This document shows positions 34,792 through 42,699 of a DNA stretch of 64,000 nucleotides, in pieces. A program made the position numbers and the translations under genes. The stretch spans positions 26,141-90,140 of the forward strand of contig JACPQM010000002.1 in NCBI GenBank assembly GCA_016190505.1, read 5' to 3'. The first letter of the stretch is position 1; the number at the start of each line of letters is the position of its first letter. The DNA is from Chloroflexota bacterium. Lineage in GTDB: Bacteria > Chloroflexota > Dehalococcoidia > JACPQK01. The notes under the pieces are model-generated. The model was not told the DNA's origin and searched no databases. It saw only the letters and a program-made list of their open reading frames with translations.

Positions 34792-35805
34792 CTAGCGATG
34801 CTGGCTTTTCTCTCGCACCTCTTGCGCAATGCGGCCGTACTCTGTTGCCCTTTCTGAAGAATACTGGTTAACAAACGCGGCGATGCCGGCAAGCGACCGC
34901 GCGCGGTCGAAGAATTCGTGAGGGTGGTTTGCAGCTCTGTGGAACATTGCTCTCCATCTTCTCCTCTTTGAGCGGGGCGGTAAAGCTTTCCCATTCACAA
35001 CAAGGCCGGTCACCGTTTGCCGTCCCCCTTGTCCCACAATCCTGGTCTTCCTATCATTAATCGTGAATCCACCTTGACGGAGGATCTCTCGAAGGCAGGC
35101 TACATCTTCTGAAATGAAATGCCTGGCGCCAGAGAACACGATGTCGTCTGCGTATCTCGTGTAGGTGCAGTTCCATTCGGCTGCCTGCCTGCTAAGCCGC
35201 TCGTCAACTGACAGGAAGACGAGATTGGCCAGAGCGGGACTAGTCGGAGCACCTTGCGGTAGCCCACCATCCAAGGTGCAGAGCCCCCCCAGTTGCCTAC
35301 ATATTTCCTCCGGGAAGCCGAATGAGGCAAACACCGCCTCAACCTGTTGCAGAGTCACGCTAGGGAAGAAGTCCTTGACGTCCACGACCATGACGTTCTT
35401 GTTCTTGCAGTGAGCCCTTCCGTTGTCGAATATGCTACGTCCCCTTACGAACCCCATTACGCATTCAGGCATTCTTTCTTTGCTACAAATGTGTCCATTG
35501 ATCCACGTCTGGATTAGTTTCAGGAATCGCCTTGGCGCCACAATCGCTCTGGTCCCGCCCCCTTGTTTGTTGATGGTGAACCTTCGGTAGTAGTGCTCCG
35601 CCCGCTTCTGCATTGCAGCGATGAGTCTGGGGGAAACCCCGAACATGTACGGGAGGCATTTGCGGTGAACCAGCGGAGGCAAGCCTCTCGAGTACAGGCT
35701 GACTGCCAGCGAACGTTCGTCAGGAGTCAAGTCAAGTTCGCCAGCTAGGACATCTATTGACTCAGGCTCCCGTGGAAGGGACACAAGGAGGGGCAGGGGG
35801 TTCAT
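34792..35805 (-). CDS. retron-type reverse transcriptase
   Basis: An RNA-directed DNA polymerase of 337 residues. Motifs in order: RRFTINKQGGGTRAIVAP (fingers), DNGRAHCKNKNV, VVDVKDFFPSVT (first catalytic Asp), GGLPQGAPTSPALANLVF, YTRYADDIVFSG (the YADD active site) and VTGLVVNGKALPPRS, the VTG motif typical of retrons. No maturase or endonuclease domain follows, which argues against a group II intron. It is the last gene of a minus-strand operon with an NDT-like and a winged-helix gene. In retrons it makes msDNA that guards an effector against phage. Confidence 0.88.
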   Translation of the reverse strand: MNPLPLLVSLPREPESIDVLAGELDLTPDERSLAVSLYSRGLPPLVHRKCLPYMFGVSPRLIAAMQKRAEHYYRRFTINKQGGGTRAIVAPRRFLKLIQTWINGHICSKERMPECVMGFVRGRSIFDNGRAHCKNKNVMVVDVKDFFPSVTLQQVEAVFASFGFPEEICRQLGGLCTLDGGLPQGAPTSPALANLVFLSVDERLSRQAAEWNCTYTRYADDIVFSGARHFISEDVACLREILRQGGFTINDRKTRIVGQGGRQTVTGLVVNGKALPPRSKRRRWRAMFHRAANHPHEFFDRARSLAGIAAFVNQYSSERATEYGRIAQEVREKSQHR

Positions 35806-35843
35806 GGTCCGTTATTCCAATCTCACTTTGATTGCTTGGAGAG

Positions 35844-35864
35844 ACTGCGAGCGGGTAGCTCGCA
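35844..35864 (-). other. stem-loop between winged-helix gene and reverse transcriptase
   Basis: CTGCGAGC and GCTCGCAG form a perfect 8-bp stem with a 5-base loop, in the 66-base gap just upstream of the reverse transcriptase. Stems of this size are typical of msr RNAs recognised by retron RTs. The gap itself is too short for a whole msr-msd. It could also be a simple regulatory hairpin. Confidence 0.4.
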
Positions 35865-35871
35865 GGATCTT

Positions 35872-36231
35872 CTACGGGGAGTCTTGCACCACGGGCGACG
35901 AAGCATCGCCCAGGCCACTAGTCTCCCCTGCCGCCTCCTTGCTGACGTCAATTAGGTGCAACAGACGGAGAACATCCCGCCTGCGTCCCATTTCCCGCGT
36001 GCCCGCGAATCCGAGTCCTCTTGCCGTCAATACCCATTTGTCATTGGGAAGCCTACGTACTAGCCCCAATCTCTCTAGGGACACAACTGCCTCTCTTGTG
36101 GCTCTGAGCACACGTTCGATGTCGTCGTCTGCCACCGGCTGCAACACGCCCACGCCATTAAGTAACGTCAGCATTTGCCTGGCTGTCGTCACAACTTCAT
36201 TCGTTGGTGGCGTCCCGGTGGGCTTACCCAT
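35872..36231 (-). CDS. winged-helix protein of the retron operon
   Basis: A 119-residue protein with a winged-helix-like region: VVTTARQMLTLLNGVGVLQP, IERVLRATREAVVSLERLGL and VRRLPNDKWVLTARGLGFAG. Its start overlaps the stop of the NDT-like gene (ATGGGTAA). In characterised type II-A retrons such as Eco1, the effector has an NDT-like domain and a DNA-binding domain in a single chain. Here the same two parts look split into two coupled genes. The tail of about 30 residues is low in structure. Confidence 0.7.
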   Translation of the reverse strand: MGKPTGTPPTNEVVTTARQMLTLLNGVGVLQPVADDDIERVLRATREAVVSLERLGLVRRLPNDKWVLTARGLGFAGTREMGRRRDVLRLLHLIDVSKEAAGETSGLGDASSPVVQDSP

Positions 36232-36781
36232 TCTCTAGGCGGCGCAGGACTTTTGCCGCCTTGGCTTTCTGAATGCGTGGAAGGAGCACCCTTGTCCAGA
36301 CTTGTGCAGGCCGCGAATAGTCCACAAACTTGACCTCAGCGCTGAAGTCGCGCGCCGCTTTTCGAGGACCTTGGGCGATGTAAGAGCTGCGCTGCCGGAG
36401 ATATTGTTTCTCGAAAAGGATGACCATTTTGGGGCAGAGATCTTGCCTCAACGCAAAGTAACCGAGTTCAGCGATTGAACCGGGACTATCTGGGATAATC
36501 ACGATTAGGTCGGAATCCTTGGCCATGAAAGCTTCAAGGTGCGTCAGGGTGAAACCCGACTTGAGTTTCCTCTTGACTGCCGCGATAACGCCCTCGTGCT
36601 CTGCTTTGACTGCAAGACCCTCAAGGTTGCAGCGACTAATGAGCTCCTGCCGCAGTGTTGCCGACGGCCTGTTCGCTGTCAGGTCAGGGCCCATCACGAA
36701 AACGGTCAATGATGACGATCTTATGTATTCGTCGGCCAGTCCGGCGACCTGCCTGACAAAACTTAATGAGTCCTCACGCAT
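36224..36781 (-). CDS. nucleoside deoxyribosyltransferase-like retron effector
   Basis: 185 residues from ATG 36781; a TTG start at 36853 would add 24. The fold signs are VFVMGPDLTANRPSATLRQE near the N-terminus, HLEAFMAKDSDLIVIIPD, and SPGSIAELGYFALRQDL, the acidic active-site region of NDT-like proteins. A retron-effector pattern YIAQGPRKAAR follows. In retron Eco1 the matching domain depletes nucleotides or cofactors when activated by phage. Base composition is below that of the neighbours. Operon order NDT, winged helix, RT. Confidence 0.75.
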   Translation of the reverse strand: MREDSLSFVRQVAGLADEYIRSSSLTVFVMGPDLTANRPSATLRQELISRCNLEGLAVKAEHEGVIAAVKRKLKSGFTLTHLEAFMAKDSDLIVIIPDSPGSIAELGYFALRQDLCPKMVILFEKQYLRQRSSYIAQGPRKAARDFSAEVKFVDYSRPAQVWTRVLLPRIQKAKAAKVLRRLENG

Positions 36782-36932
36782 CTCCGCCGAATTCCTGTGG
36801 TATGCTTCGACCGCAAGCACCCATAGTGTAATAACGCCTCGGCACCCAGTCAAGGCGAATGGACATCAACTTCACGTTGACGATTCTGCACGTGTTGAGG
36901 TCTCATTATTAAGGTAAGCTGCAATCGGACGT
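36782..36932 (-). ncRNA. candidate retron msr-msd RNA region
   Basis: In NDT-type retrons the non-coding RNA lies upstream of the effector. This stretch, which carries no clear gene if the effector starts at 36781, holds a 7-bp hairpin with a 5-base loop (CGTCAAC/GTTGATG, 36881-36863). A flanking inverted repeat CACCCAG/CTGGGTG (36957-36951 and 36849-36843) could be the a1/a2 pair. No branching guanosine was identified with confidence. Confidence 0.3.
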
Positions 36933-37475
36933 TTACGGTGCCTCCTCTATCTGGGTGAGGTCGTCGTAGCCGACAGCGCGGTAGACGCGGTTCTGGGCGG
37001 CGATGAACCGGCAGGGCTTGCTGGGGTCGGCGTTGAAGTGCTGGTGCACCGTCCGGGGCGGGATGTAGACGCAGTCCCCTTCCTCCCACTCCCACTTGGA
37101 CGGCGACTCCGACATGCGCCAGGTGTAGACGTCGCCAATGTCGGCCTCCACGTCCCAGTGCAGGTCGTAGCCCTTGCCCTCGACGATGTAAAGGCACTCC
37201 TCGGCCGAATGGCAGTGCTTGCCCGACCGCTCGCCGGGAGCTAGTTCCTGCATGTAGGCGTCAACGGTCTCCACCCGGACGTTGTCCATGTCCTGGTTGA
37301 CCAGCCACTTTATCTTCCCCTGGGGGGTGTCCTCCCAGGGCATCTGCCAGGGTTTGACCACCTTCATGCGAGTGCTGTTGCGCTGCTCGAGGGTGCTGCC
37401 GCGGTCCAGTCGTTTCTGGTAAAAGTCCGAGGTCGTCTTTCCTTGTTGCCAGCGCTTGGCTTCTTCCCAGGGCAT
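36933..37475 (-). CDS. cupin-domain protein
   Basis: 180 residues from ATG 37475 (GGAGGAC upstream). One cupin barrel: ELAPGERSGKHCHSAEECLYIVEG carries the first metal-binding His and Glu set, here described in two parts (GERSGKHCH, EECLYIVEGKG). GDCVYIPPRTVHQHFNAD gives the second motif. A related cupin lies just upstream at 37604. Such proteins bind Fe or Mn and act as dioxygenases, isomerases or sensors; the substrate is unknown. Confidence 0.8.
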   Translation of the reverse strand: MPWEEAKRWQQGKTTSDFYQKRLDRGSTLEQRNSTRMKVVKPWQMPWEDTPQGKIKWLVNQDMDNVRVETVDAYMQELAPGERSGKHCHSAEECLYIVEGKGYDLHWDVEADIGDVYTWRMSESPSKWEWEEGDCVYIPPRTVHQHFNADPSKPCRFIAAQNRVYRAVGYDDLTQIEEAP

Positions 37476-37513
37476 GATTGTCCTCCTAAAGGGCCGATTG
37501 AGCCACTCGCTCG

Positions 37514-37585
37514 CCCTTTGACAAGCTCAGGGTGAGCGGGCCAGAACACCCCCGCTCATGGTGAGCCTGTCGAACCACGAGCGGG
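37514..37585. repeat. dispersed repeat 'TTTGACAAGCTCAGGGTGAGC' type
   Basis: Between the two cupins lies an inverted repeat whose arms include GACAAGCTCAGGGTGAGC and GCTCATGGTGAGCCTGTCGA, then CCACGAGCGGG. This sequence type is widespread in environmental bacterial genomes. A partial copy, GGCAAGCTCAGGGCAAGC, occurs near 2988. Confidence 0.65.
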
Positions 37586-37603
37586 TGCGGAAGTGAGCGA
37601 AAG

Positions 37604-38110
37604 TTACGCCTTGTCTGGGGCGTGGTCTGGCGGGCGGTAGCCTGTCTCCTCCTTGGGGCGGTTCTCCACCGTCCGCTGGTTGAGAAGGTTCAGGAACATG
37701 TACAGCGGCTTGGACTTGATGACCACGGCCCGCGCGGGATGTTGTGGGTCATCGTTGAAATGCTGGTGGACGCAGTCGTTGTTGACGATGACCACGTCGC
37801 CGGCCTCCCAGTCGTAGCGCTTGCCGTCATGGATTTCGTGCCCTTTGCCCTCCAGGATGTAGAACATGGCCTCGTTCTGGTGGCCGTGTTTCTGGGAGCG
37901 GGCTCCGGGCGCGAAGTCCTCCACGTGGATGAAGATGGTCTGGGTAGGCGATGTGGCCGGCACCACCATGTCCTTGTTCCAGTGGCCTGGGCCGGCATCC
38001 CAGGGCCTCTGGCTGGCCTTGATGACCCGAGGGGCCTTCTTGATTCTTTCGCGCTCGGCCTCGAGGCCGTAGTCGCCGCTCTCGATGCTGCGTACAAAAA
38101 TGCGTGCCAC
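37604..38110 (-). CDS. cupin-domain protein (second)
   Basis: About 168 residues. GTG 38110 with AGGAGGT at a short distance is the best start; the frame allows 38116. Cupin motifs are PGARSQKHGHQNEAMFYILEG (first motif, His/His/Glu) and GDVVIVNNDCVHQHFNDDP (second motif). An N-terminal segment with KAPRVIKASQRPWDAG precedes the barrel. It is paralogous to the cupin at 36933 and probably forms an operon with it, separated by the dispersed repeat. Confidence 0.8.
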   Translation of the reverse strand: MARIFVRSIESGDYGLEAERERIKKAPRVIKASQRPWDAGPGHWNKDMVVPATSPTQTIFIHVEDFAPGARSQKHGHQNEAMFYILEGKGHEIHDGKRYDWEAGDVVIVNNDCVHQHFNDDPQHPARAVVIKSKPLYMFLNLLNQRTVENRPKEETGYRPPDHAPDKA

Positions 38111-38200
38111 AGTCACCTCCTAGGCTCAATATAGGCCATATAATACCAGAACAGGGGCCGCGGCAGAAGTCTATCACCTCGCCGCCACGGGGACAAAGAA

Positions 38201-38232
38201 ACAACGGGGATTACCTTCAGGAATCCCCGTTG
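38201..38232 (-). terminator. terminator of the repetitive helical protein gene
   Basis: AACGGGGATT and AATCCCCGTT form a perfect 10-bp stem, followed on the minus strand by GTTTCTTTGT. It lies about 130 bases after the stop of the gene at 38358 and before the cupin genes. Confidence 0.6.
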
Positions 38233-38357
38233 CGCAGGCGGCCCGCTCTACTTCGTCAGGCCTCTGACCCCCTGCTGTCCCCCTTCACTGTGTTCAGGGC
38301 AGGCTCCTGCCCAGGGGGACCATAGGGGTGGCCTCGTGGCGCGCCGTTGACCATCCG

Positions 38358-39185
38358 TCAGGCAGCGCGCTTCTCCCGTACTGTCTCCACCACGACTTTG
38401 ACGCCCCGGATGGTGCCGGAAACAGCGTCCCGGACCGTATCGCCAGTCTTGTCGCTGATGTCGTAGGCGGCCTGGACCGCCGCTGTAGCTACGGCACTGG
38501 CTGCCTGGGCGGTGTCCACACCGACGCCCTTGGCAGTGTCAATCGCGCCTTCAACGGCATTTCGGGCGACATTGGCGACGTCTCCGCCCATCTCGGCGGA
38601 ACTTTTTACCATCTGTCGGGCTGCCCCCTCAGCAGCCACGATGCTATTCTGTCCCGCCTCGCTGGCTCCCGTCATGACACCAGTGATAGTGGCCTTGGCC
38701 ACTGATCCCAAATCGCCGCCGACCTCCCGTGCCGCCTGAATGGCACCCCGGGAAACCTCGGAGACTGCGGTCTCCAGACTGACCCCAATTGAAGCCGCGC
38801 CTCGAATGGCGCCCTCAACAGCCCCACGACTTGCTGAGGCGACCTCTCCGCCCGCTTCGGAAGTCCCTTTAATGGCCGTTATCACCACGTCGCGGAGCAC
38901 CACGGTGGTCGTCGTCACGATTTCCCCGGCGCCCTGAATCACCCCGATTACGGTGGTCTTGGCCAGGCTGCCGAGGTCACCGCCCACTGACCGTCCTGCC
39001 TCTATGGCTCCGCGGGTGGCGTCCACCACCAGTTTCCCTGCCTCGGCGCCAACTGCCCGGGTGCCCTGCAATGCCCGCATCGAAGCGTCGCGGACAATGT
39101 CAATGGTCAAGTTGGCCGCCTGACCGGTGCCGGACAGGACTCCCATGAGGCTGTTCTTGACCGAGTTGCCTATCTTACCCAACAC
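38358..39185 (-). CDS. repetitive Ala/Gly/Val-rich amphipathic helical protein
   Basis: 275 residues made of degenerate repeats of about 35-45 residues: GRSVGGDLGSLAKTTVIGVI recurs as AREVGGDLGSVAKATITGVM, and EGAIRGAASIGV-like units recur. There is no signal peptide, Cys or Trp. The pattern resembles LEA-like or phasin-like amphipathic proteins that coat membranes or storage granules. That role is inference. It is a monocistronic gene with its own terminator. Confidence 0.65.
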   Translation of the reverse strand: MLGKIGNSVKNSLMGVLSGTGQAANLTIDIVRDASMRALQGTRAVGAEAGKLVVDATRGAIEAGRSVGGDLGSLAKTTVIGVIQGAGEIVTTTTVVLRDVVITAIKGTSEAGGEVASASRGAVEGAIRGAASIGVSLETAVSEVSRGAIQAAREVGGDLGSVAKATITGVMTGASEAGQNSIVAAEGAARQMVKSSAEMGGDVANVARNAVEGAIDTAKGVGVDTAQAASAVATAAVQAAYDISDKTGDTVRDAVSGTIRGVKVVVETVREKRAA

Positions 39186-39619
39186 CTTCTCTCACCCCCT
39201 CAATAGCGCATTTTAGAGCAAACCACACGCTCCATGCGGGCCGCCTTCACCTTTGCGCTATTCTCTCCTATTATATCAGGTGGGCAGCTTACGCTTCAGG
39301 GGTGTGATCAGGCAGAGGTGGGCAAAGCTGCACTCGGCCGGAGTCCGGGGGGCTACCATGCGGGTTCAGGTTTTCAACCCTTCGGGCTTGAGCCCTCTAG
39401 AGCTTGCCCTGTCCGCATCCGCAGAGCGGACTCCGATGCTTTGCTCGGAGAGTGGAGCGAAGGGGCGAAGCCTGTCCCGATGCATCGGGATGCCCGCGCC
39501 AGTATCGTGTAAGCAGGCAGAACTTTGGGCGTAACATGCGACCCCCGCGTGAGTAACCTTCGGGAGCAGGTTTCAAACCTGCTCCCGCCAGGGGTGGGGT
39601 TACCCTGCCCCTACAGCTA
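39186..39619. repeat. intergenic region with hairpin repeats
   Basis: No gene is supported in these 434 bases. At 39562-39586 is a palindrome with arms GGGAGCAGGTTT and AAACCTGCTCCC. Around 39475-39492 the self-complementary CCCGATGCATCGGG occurs. Both look like REP-type units. Confidence 0.6.
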
Positions 39620-40119
39620 TTATTGCTTGGCCCCAGCAGGTGAGGCGGCAGATTTGGAAGCTTTTTCCAGTTCCAGGAGCCAATCCGGCGGCTTGAGCTG
39701 GCCGCAGGCCACGTCCTCCACGGCCTTCTCGATGGGCCCCTGGGTCTCGTAAGGGATGATGCCAGCCCTGAGCAGGGCCAGCGCCGGGGGCTGGCCGATG
39801 GCCTCGCACACCAGCGCCTGGCAGTCGTGAAGCATGGGGACTATCTTCTGGATGCGGGCCTCGTGCTCGTTCTTGCAGATCTCAGGGCCATTGCAGAAGT
39901 TCTTGACGTTGCGGGCCTCGAGGAAGTGCACCCCTCGGGGTCCACCTTCGTAGATCAGGAACTCGTCTACCCAGCCAAAGTGCTCGTTGACCAGACCTTC
40001 GCCCTTGGTGGCCACGGCCACCCGAACGCTGGGTTGTCAGCCGCCTCGCCCCCGCATTGCGCCGGCATGCATTCCAGGCATAGGAACATGTTCTCCTTGT
40101 CACAAGCTGTCTCACCCAT
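39620..40119 (-). pseudogene. NifX-like (dinitrogenase cofactor biosynthesis) protein with one-base frameshift
   Basis: ATG 40119, with AGGA nine bases upstream, opens MGETACDKENMFLCLECMPA, a Cys-rich start. Near 40035 the frame shifts, and the second frame continues VRVAVATKGEGLVNEHFGWV. This is a NifX/NifY-type domain similar to the C-terminal domain of the NifB just upstream. It ends at 39620. Adding one base would make a protein of about 165 residues. The alternative is a separate GTG start at 40021, but no ribosome site precedes it. The domain should bind NifB-co or FeMo-co-like clusters. Confidence 0.65.
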
Positions 40120-40148
40120 GCAATTATATCCTGCTGAGGGGGTGCAGG

Positions 40149-41522
40149 CTATAGCCAGTCCGGCGGTTGGAGGGTGCCCCGGGCCACCTCGGCCACGGCC
40201 TTTTCGATGGTGTCGTAGGCGATGATGGGCTTGATGCCGGCCTGGGACAGGGCCGCCGCCGGCTCGCGGCCAATGCGGCTGCAAAGCACGGCCTGGCAGT
40301 CAATGAGCATGGCCACAATCTTCTGGATACGGGTAGCCTCGTCATCGTCGCAGTCGGCGGGGCCGTGGCAGAAGCGCTCGACGTCCCGTACCTCGACCAA
40401 CTTCACACCTTCGGGCCTGGTCTCATAGACCAGGAACTCGCTGGCATGGCCGAAGTGCTGGTTGACTAGGCCACTGCCCTTGCTGGCGACGGCCATACGG
40501 ACCCTGGGTAGAGGACCGTCCTCGACGACGCGCTCCTTCTCCTCCCGCTGCTCGGATATGGTGGCCGAGACGCGCTCCATGACCTCCTGCCGCTTCTCCG
40601 CTAGCAGCGTTGCGGCCACAGCGCAGCCCTGGTGCTGAGCGAACTCCTTTGAGCGGTCCTGCCCCAGCAGGCCCACGGCGTCGGCGCGGCACTGGCGGCA
40701 GTGACGCATCTGGCGCACGTCGCCCTCGCACAGGTCGCGTACCCGCCGCACCTCCTCGAAGGTGGGGGCACGCCGCTCGTCGCCGAACTTGGTGCCGGGC
40801 ACCGGGATCAGGGGCATGACGTTGACGATGAAGGGACCGCGGTTCTTGACCTCACGCACCAGGGTGGGGATGTGGTCGTCGTTGACGCCGGGTGTCATCA
40901 CGATGTTGACCTTGCACAGGATGTCGTGGTCCTGCAGCATCTCCAGACCGAGGAGCTGACGCGACAACAGAAGCTCCGCCCCTTCCCGGCCCCGCAGGGT
41001 CTGGCCCCCGAAGAACACCCAGCGGTAGACCTCTGTGGCGATAGCCGGGTCCACGGCGTTCATGGTGACCGTCACGTGGTCTACGTTATGGGCCTTGATC
41101 TCGTCCACGTAATCGGGGAGCATGAGGCCGTTGGTGGACAGGCAGGCTTTGAGGTCGGGGAAGCGGCCAGCGATGAGCTCGAAGGTACGGAAGGTCTTGT
41201 CTGGGTTGGCCAAGGGGTCGCCGGGCCCGGCGATACCCACCACGCTGAGCTGGGGTAGCTGGGACATGACCAGCGCCACGCGCTCTACGGCCTGCTCGGG
41301 GGTCAGTACCTTGCTGGTCACGCCCGGGCGGCTCTCGTTGAGGCAGTCGTAGGCGCGGTTGCAGTAGTTGCACTGAATATTGCACTTGGGGGCCACCGGC
41401 AGGTGCATGCGCACGTAGTGATGGTGCGCTTCCTCGCTGTAGCAGGGGTGCGTGGCCACGCGCCGGGCGACATCCTGAGGGACGGCCTGACTGTGGGTGG
41501 CGGTACTAATGCTTTTACTCAA
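40149..41522 (-). CDS. nifB: nitrogenase cofactor biosynthesis protein NifB with C-terminal NifX domain
   Basis: A radical SAM enzyme of 457 residues. The canonical NifB N-terminus reads HPCYSEEAHHHYVRMHLPVA, then CNIQCNYCNRAYDC with the CxxxCxxC motif for the SAM cluster, and NESRPGVTSKVLTPEQA. Later CRQCRADAVGLLGQDR supplies the extra cluster Cys residues. Residues 340-457 are a NifX-like domain (VRMAVASKGSGLVNQHFGHA). It fuses two [4Fe-4S] clusters into the 8Fe NifB-co core. The TTG start has GAGGGGGTG upstream. It is followed by the NifX-like gene. The nitrogenase-like pair is 22 kb away; no nifH is seen. Confidence 0.93.
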   Translation of the reverse strand: MSKSISTATHSQAVPQDVARRVATHPCYSEEAHHHYVRMHLPVAPKCNIQCNYCNRAYDCLNESRPGVTSKVLTPEQAVERVALVMSQLPQLSVVGIAGPGDPLANPDKTFRTFELIAGRFPDLKACLSTNGLMLPDYVDEIKAHNVDHVTVTMNAVDPAIATEVYRWVFFGGQTLRGREGAELLLSRQLLGLEMLQDHDILCKVNIVMTPGVNDDHIPTLVREVKNRGPFIVNVMPLIPVPGTKFGDERRAPTFEEVRRVRDLCEGDVRQMRHCRQCRADAVGLLGQDRSKEFAQHQGCAVAATLLAEKRQEVMERVSATISEQREEKERVVEDGPLPRVRMAVASKGSGLVNQHFGHASEFLVYETRPEGVKLVEVRDVERFCHGPADCDDDEATRIQKIVAMLIDCQAVLCSRIGREPAAALSQAGIKPIIAYDTIEKAVAEVARGTLQPPDWL

Positions 41523-42245
41523 GTTTCACCCCCTCGCCAGGAAAACTGAGAACTAGTTCCATACTAGCAAACCGCGTCGCGGTCTGTCAAAGCTTTGGAA
41601 GTGCCCGTGCTCAATGGGGCCAGATTAAATACCATCACCTGTCGGCTTGTGGTCCAGGCGTATCTGCCTAGCTTCATGTTCAGCGAAGGCTCCACGGATT
41701 CTGGGTGGTGGGGCGGTGCCAAGATGTTGACAGCGCAGGGACGGCAGTGTTATTATCATAGTCCCCGAGGGAAAGGATGGGACGAAACGGGGGAAGAGGA
41801 GGCGCAAGGCATGGTTAGAAATCACGTAGCCAACCATGCATGGCTGTTCCCTAGTTGCGCCCCTGTCAGCTCGGGGATGTGTGGCAAGTAGAGGAGGTGG
41901 CGGAGCTGACAGGGAACCGGACGCCGACGGCCCCGCGCCTTTCACCAACAAGCGGCTCCGTTTATTAACGGGCCCCATTCAGCTCTCAGAGCTGAAAGAG
42001 CGGGGCCCTCGGCTTGTACAAGGGCCGTGATTCCGAAGGCCGCCTCTCCTTCAAGTTGTTCCATTGCCCGCACGGGGAGCAAAGCTCCGGCCTTGCTCCG
42101 AACCCATTCGCCAAGTGGCTCCGGATTGTGCCCGTTTTTCCGACTCGCCTGAGACGCGTGAAGCCGTTTGGCTGAGGCGTTGGATCGGGGGGTTGGCGGT
42201 GGGGCGCTGGCAGCCAATGGGCGGGAACTCCCGAGAATCCAGATA
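41523..42245. other. intergenic region left of the integrated element
   Basis: No supported gene in 720 bases. A terminator-like structure lies at 41970-42014, with outer arms GGGCCCC and GGGGCCC and an inner CAGCTCT/AGAGCTG hairpin. An inverted repeat GCATGGTT/AACCATGC lies at 41810-41841. The ORFs here have no ribosome sites or family features. Confidence 0.4.
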
Positions 42246-42287
42246 TGCGCCCGGTGGGATTTGAACCCACGGCCACCGATTCCGAAG
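42246..42287. repeat. attachment site copy, left end
   Basis: 42 bases identical to positions 32-73 of the tRNA-Arg gene at 53638-53679. The rest of the tRNA is missing here, so this is the original chromosomal 3' end displaced by integration. Confidence 0.92.
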
Positions 42288-42405
42288 TCTGTTAGTCGCT
42301 GTGCCAGAGGGTATCGCCAGATACGATTCAGCACTTTTGTGTCAAGCGCCGACGCGAGCGTTTGTATCTGGCGTGTCGCCTGGTGTCGGGCTGTCCCACG
42401 GAGTA

Positions 42406-42424
42406 TGTGACCAAAATGTGACCA
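42406..42424 (+). promoter_or_regulatory. arm-type integrase binding repeats, left end
   Basis: TGTGACCA occurs at 42406-42413 and 42417-42424, eleven bases apart. The same pair with the same spacing occurs at the right end (53560-53567 and 53571-53578). This matches arm-type sites for a tyrosine integrase. Confidence 0.7.
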
Positions 42425-42574
42425 CTTTTCTGTATCTGGTTTGAATCTGGGGGGCGCGCAGAACCAGGCCCCTACCCCCCCAGGGTGCCCGGAACCGCCA
42501 GTGGTGAGCCATCCTAGATACCCTTGCCGACTTGGTTCCTGCAAAAAGGGCTGGTGGTCAGCTAGGACCGGGGC

Positions 42575-42602
42575 TTGACATTGCGTAGCTGTGCACTAGA
42601 CT
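42575..42602 (+). promoter_or_regulatory. promoter, duplicated copy 1
   Basis: TTGACA (42575-42580) and TAGACT (42597-42602) with a 16-base spacer. The surrounding sequence, GGGGCTTGACAT to CTAGCGGCGTA, is shared with the promoter at 44475, so a whole promoter segment is duplicated in front of two lipoprotein genes. Confidence 0.65.
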
Positions 42603-42699
42603 AGCGGCGTACGGTTGCGGCTAGGGCGTACCGTTACTGGGCGTTGTTGTCAGCAGGGCACTCGTTCATTCGGGTCCGGCACGTTACGGGAGGTGCAAC

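Noticed and set aside
34792..35805. Group II intron reverse transcriptase
   Set aside because: No maturase or endonuclease domain and no intron RNA structure was noticed; the VTG motif and effector neighbours indicate a retron.
42246..42287. A second tRNA-Arg gene
   Set aside because: Only the 3' 42 bases are present; it is the att duplication.
41942..42544. A 200-codon minus-strand ORF spanning the left att site
   Set aside because: It crosses the tRNA remnant and the element boundary and has no family features.
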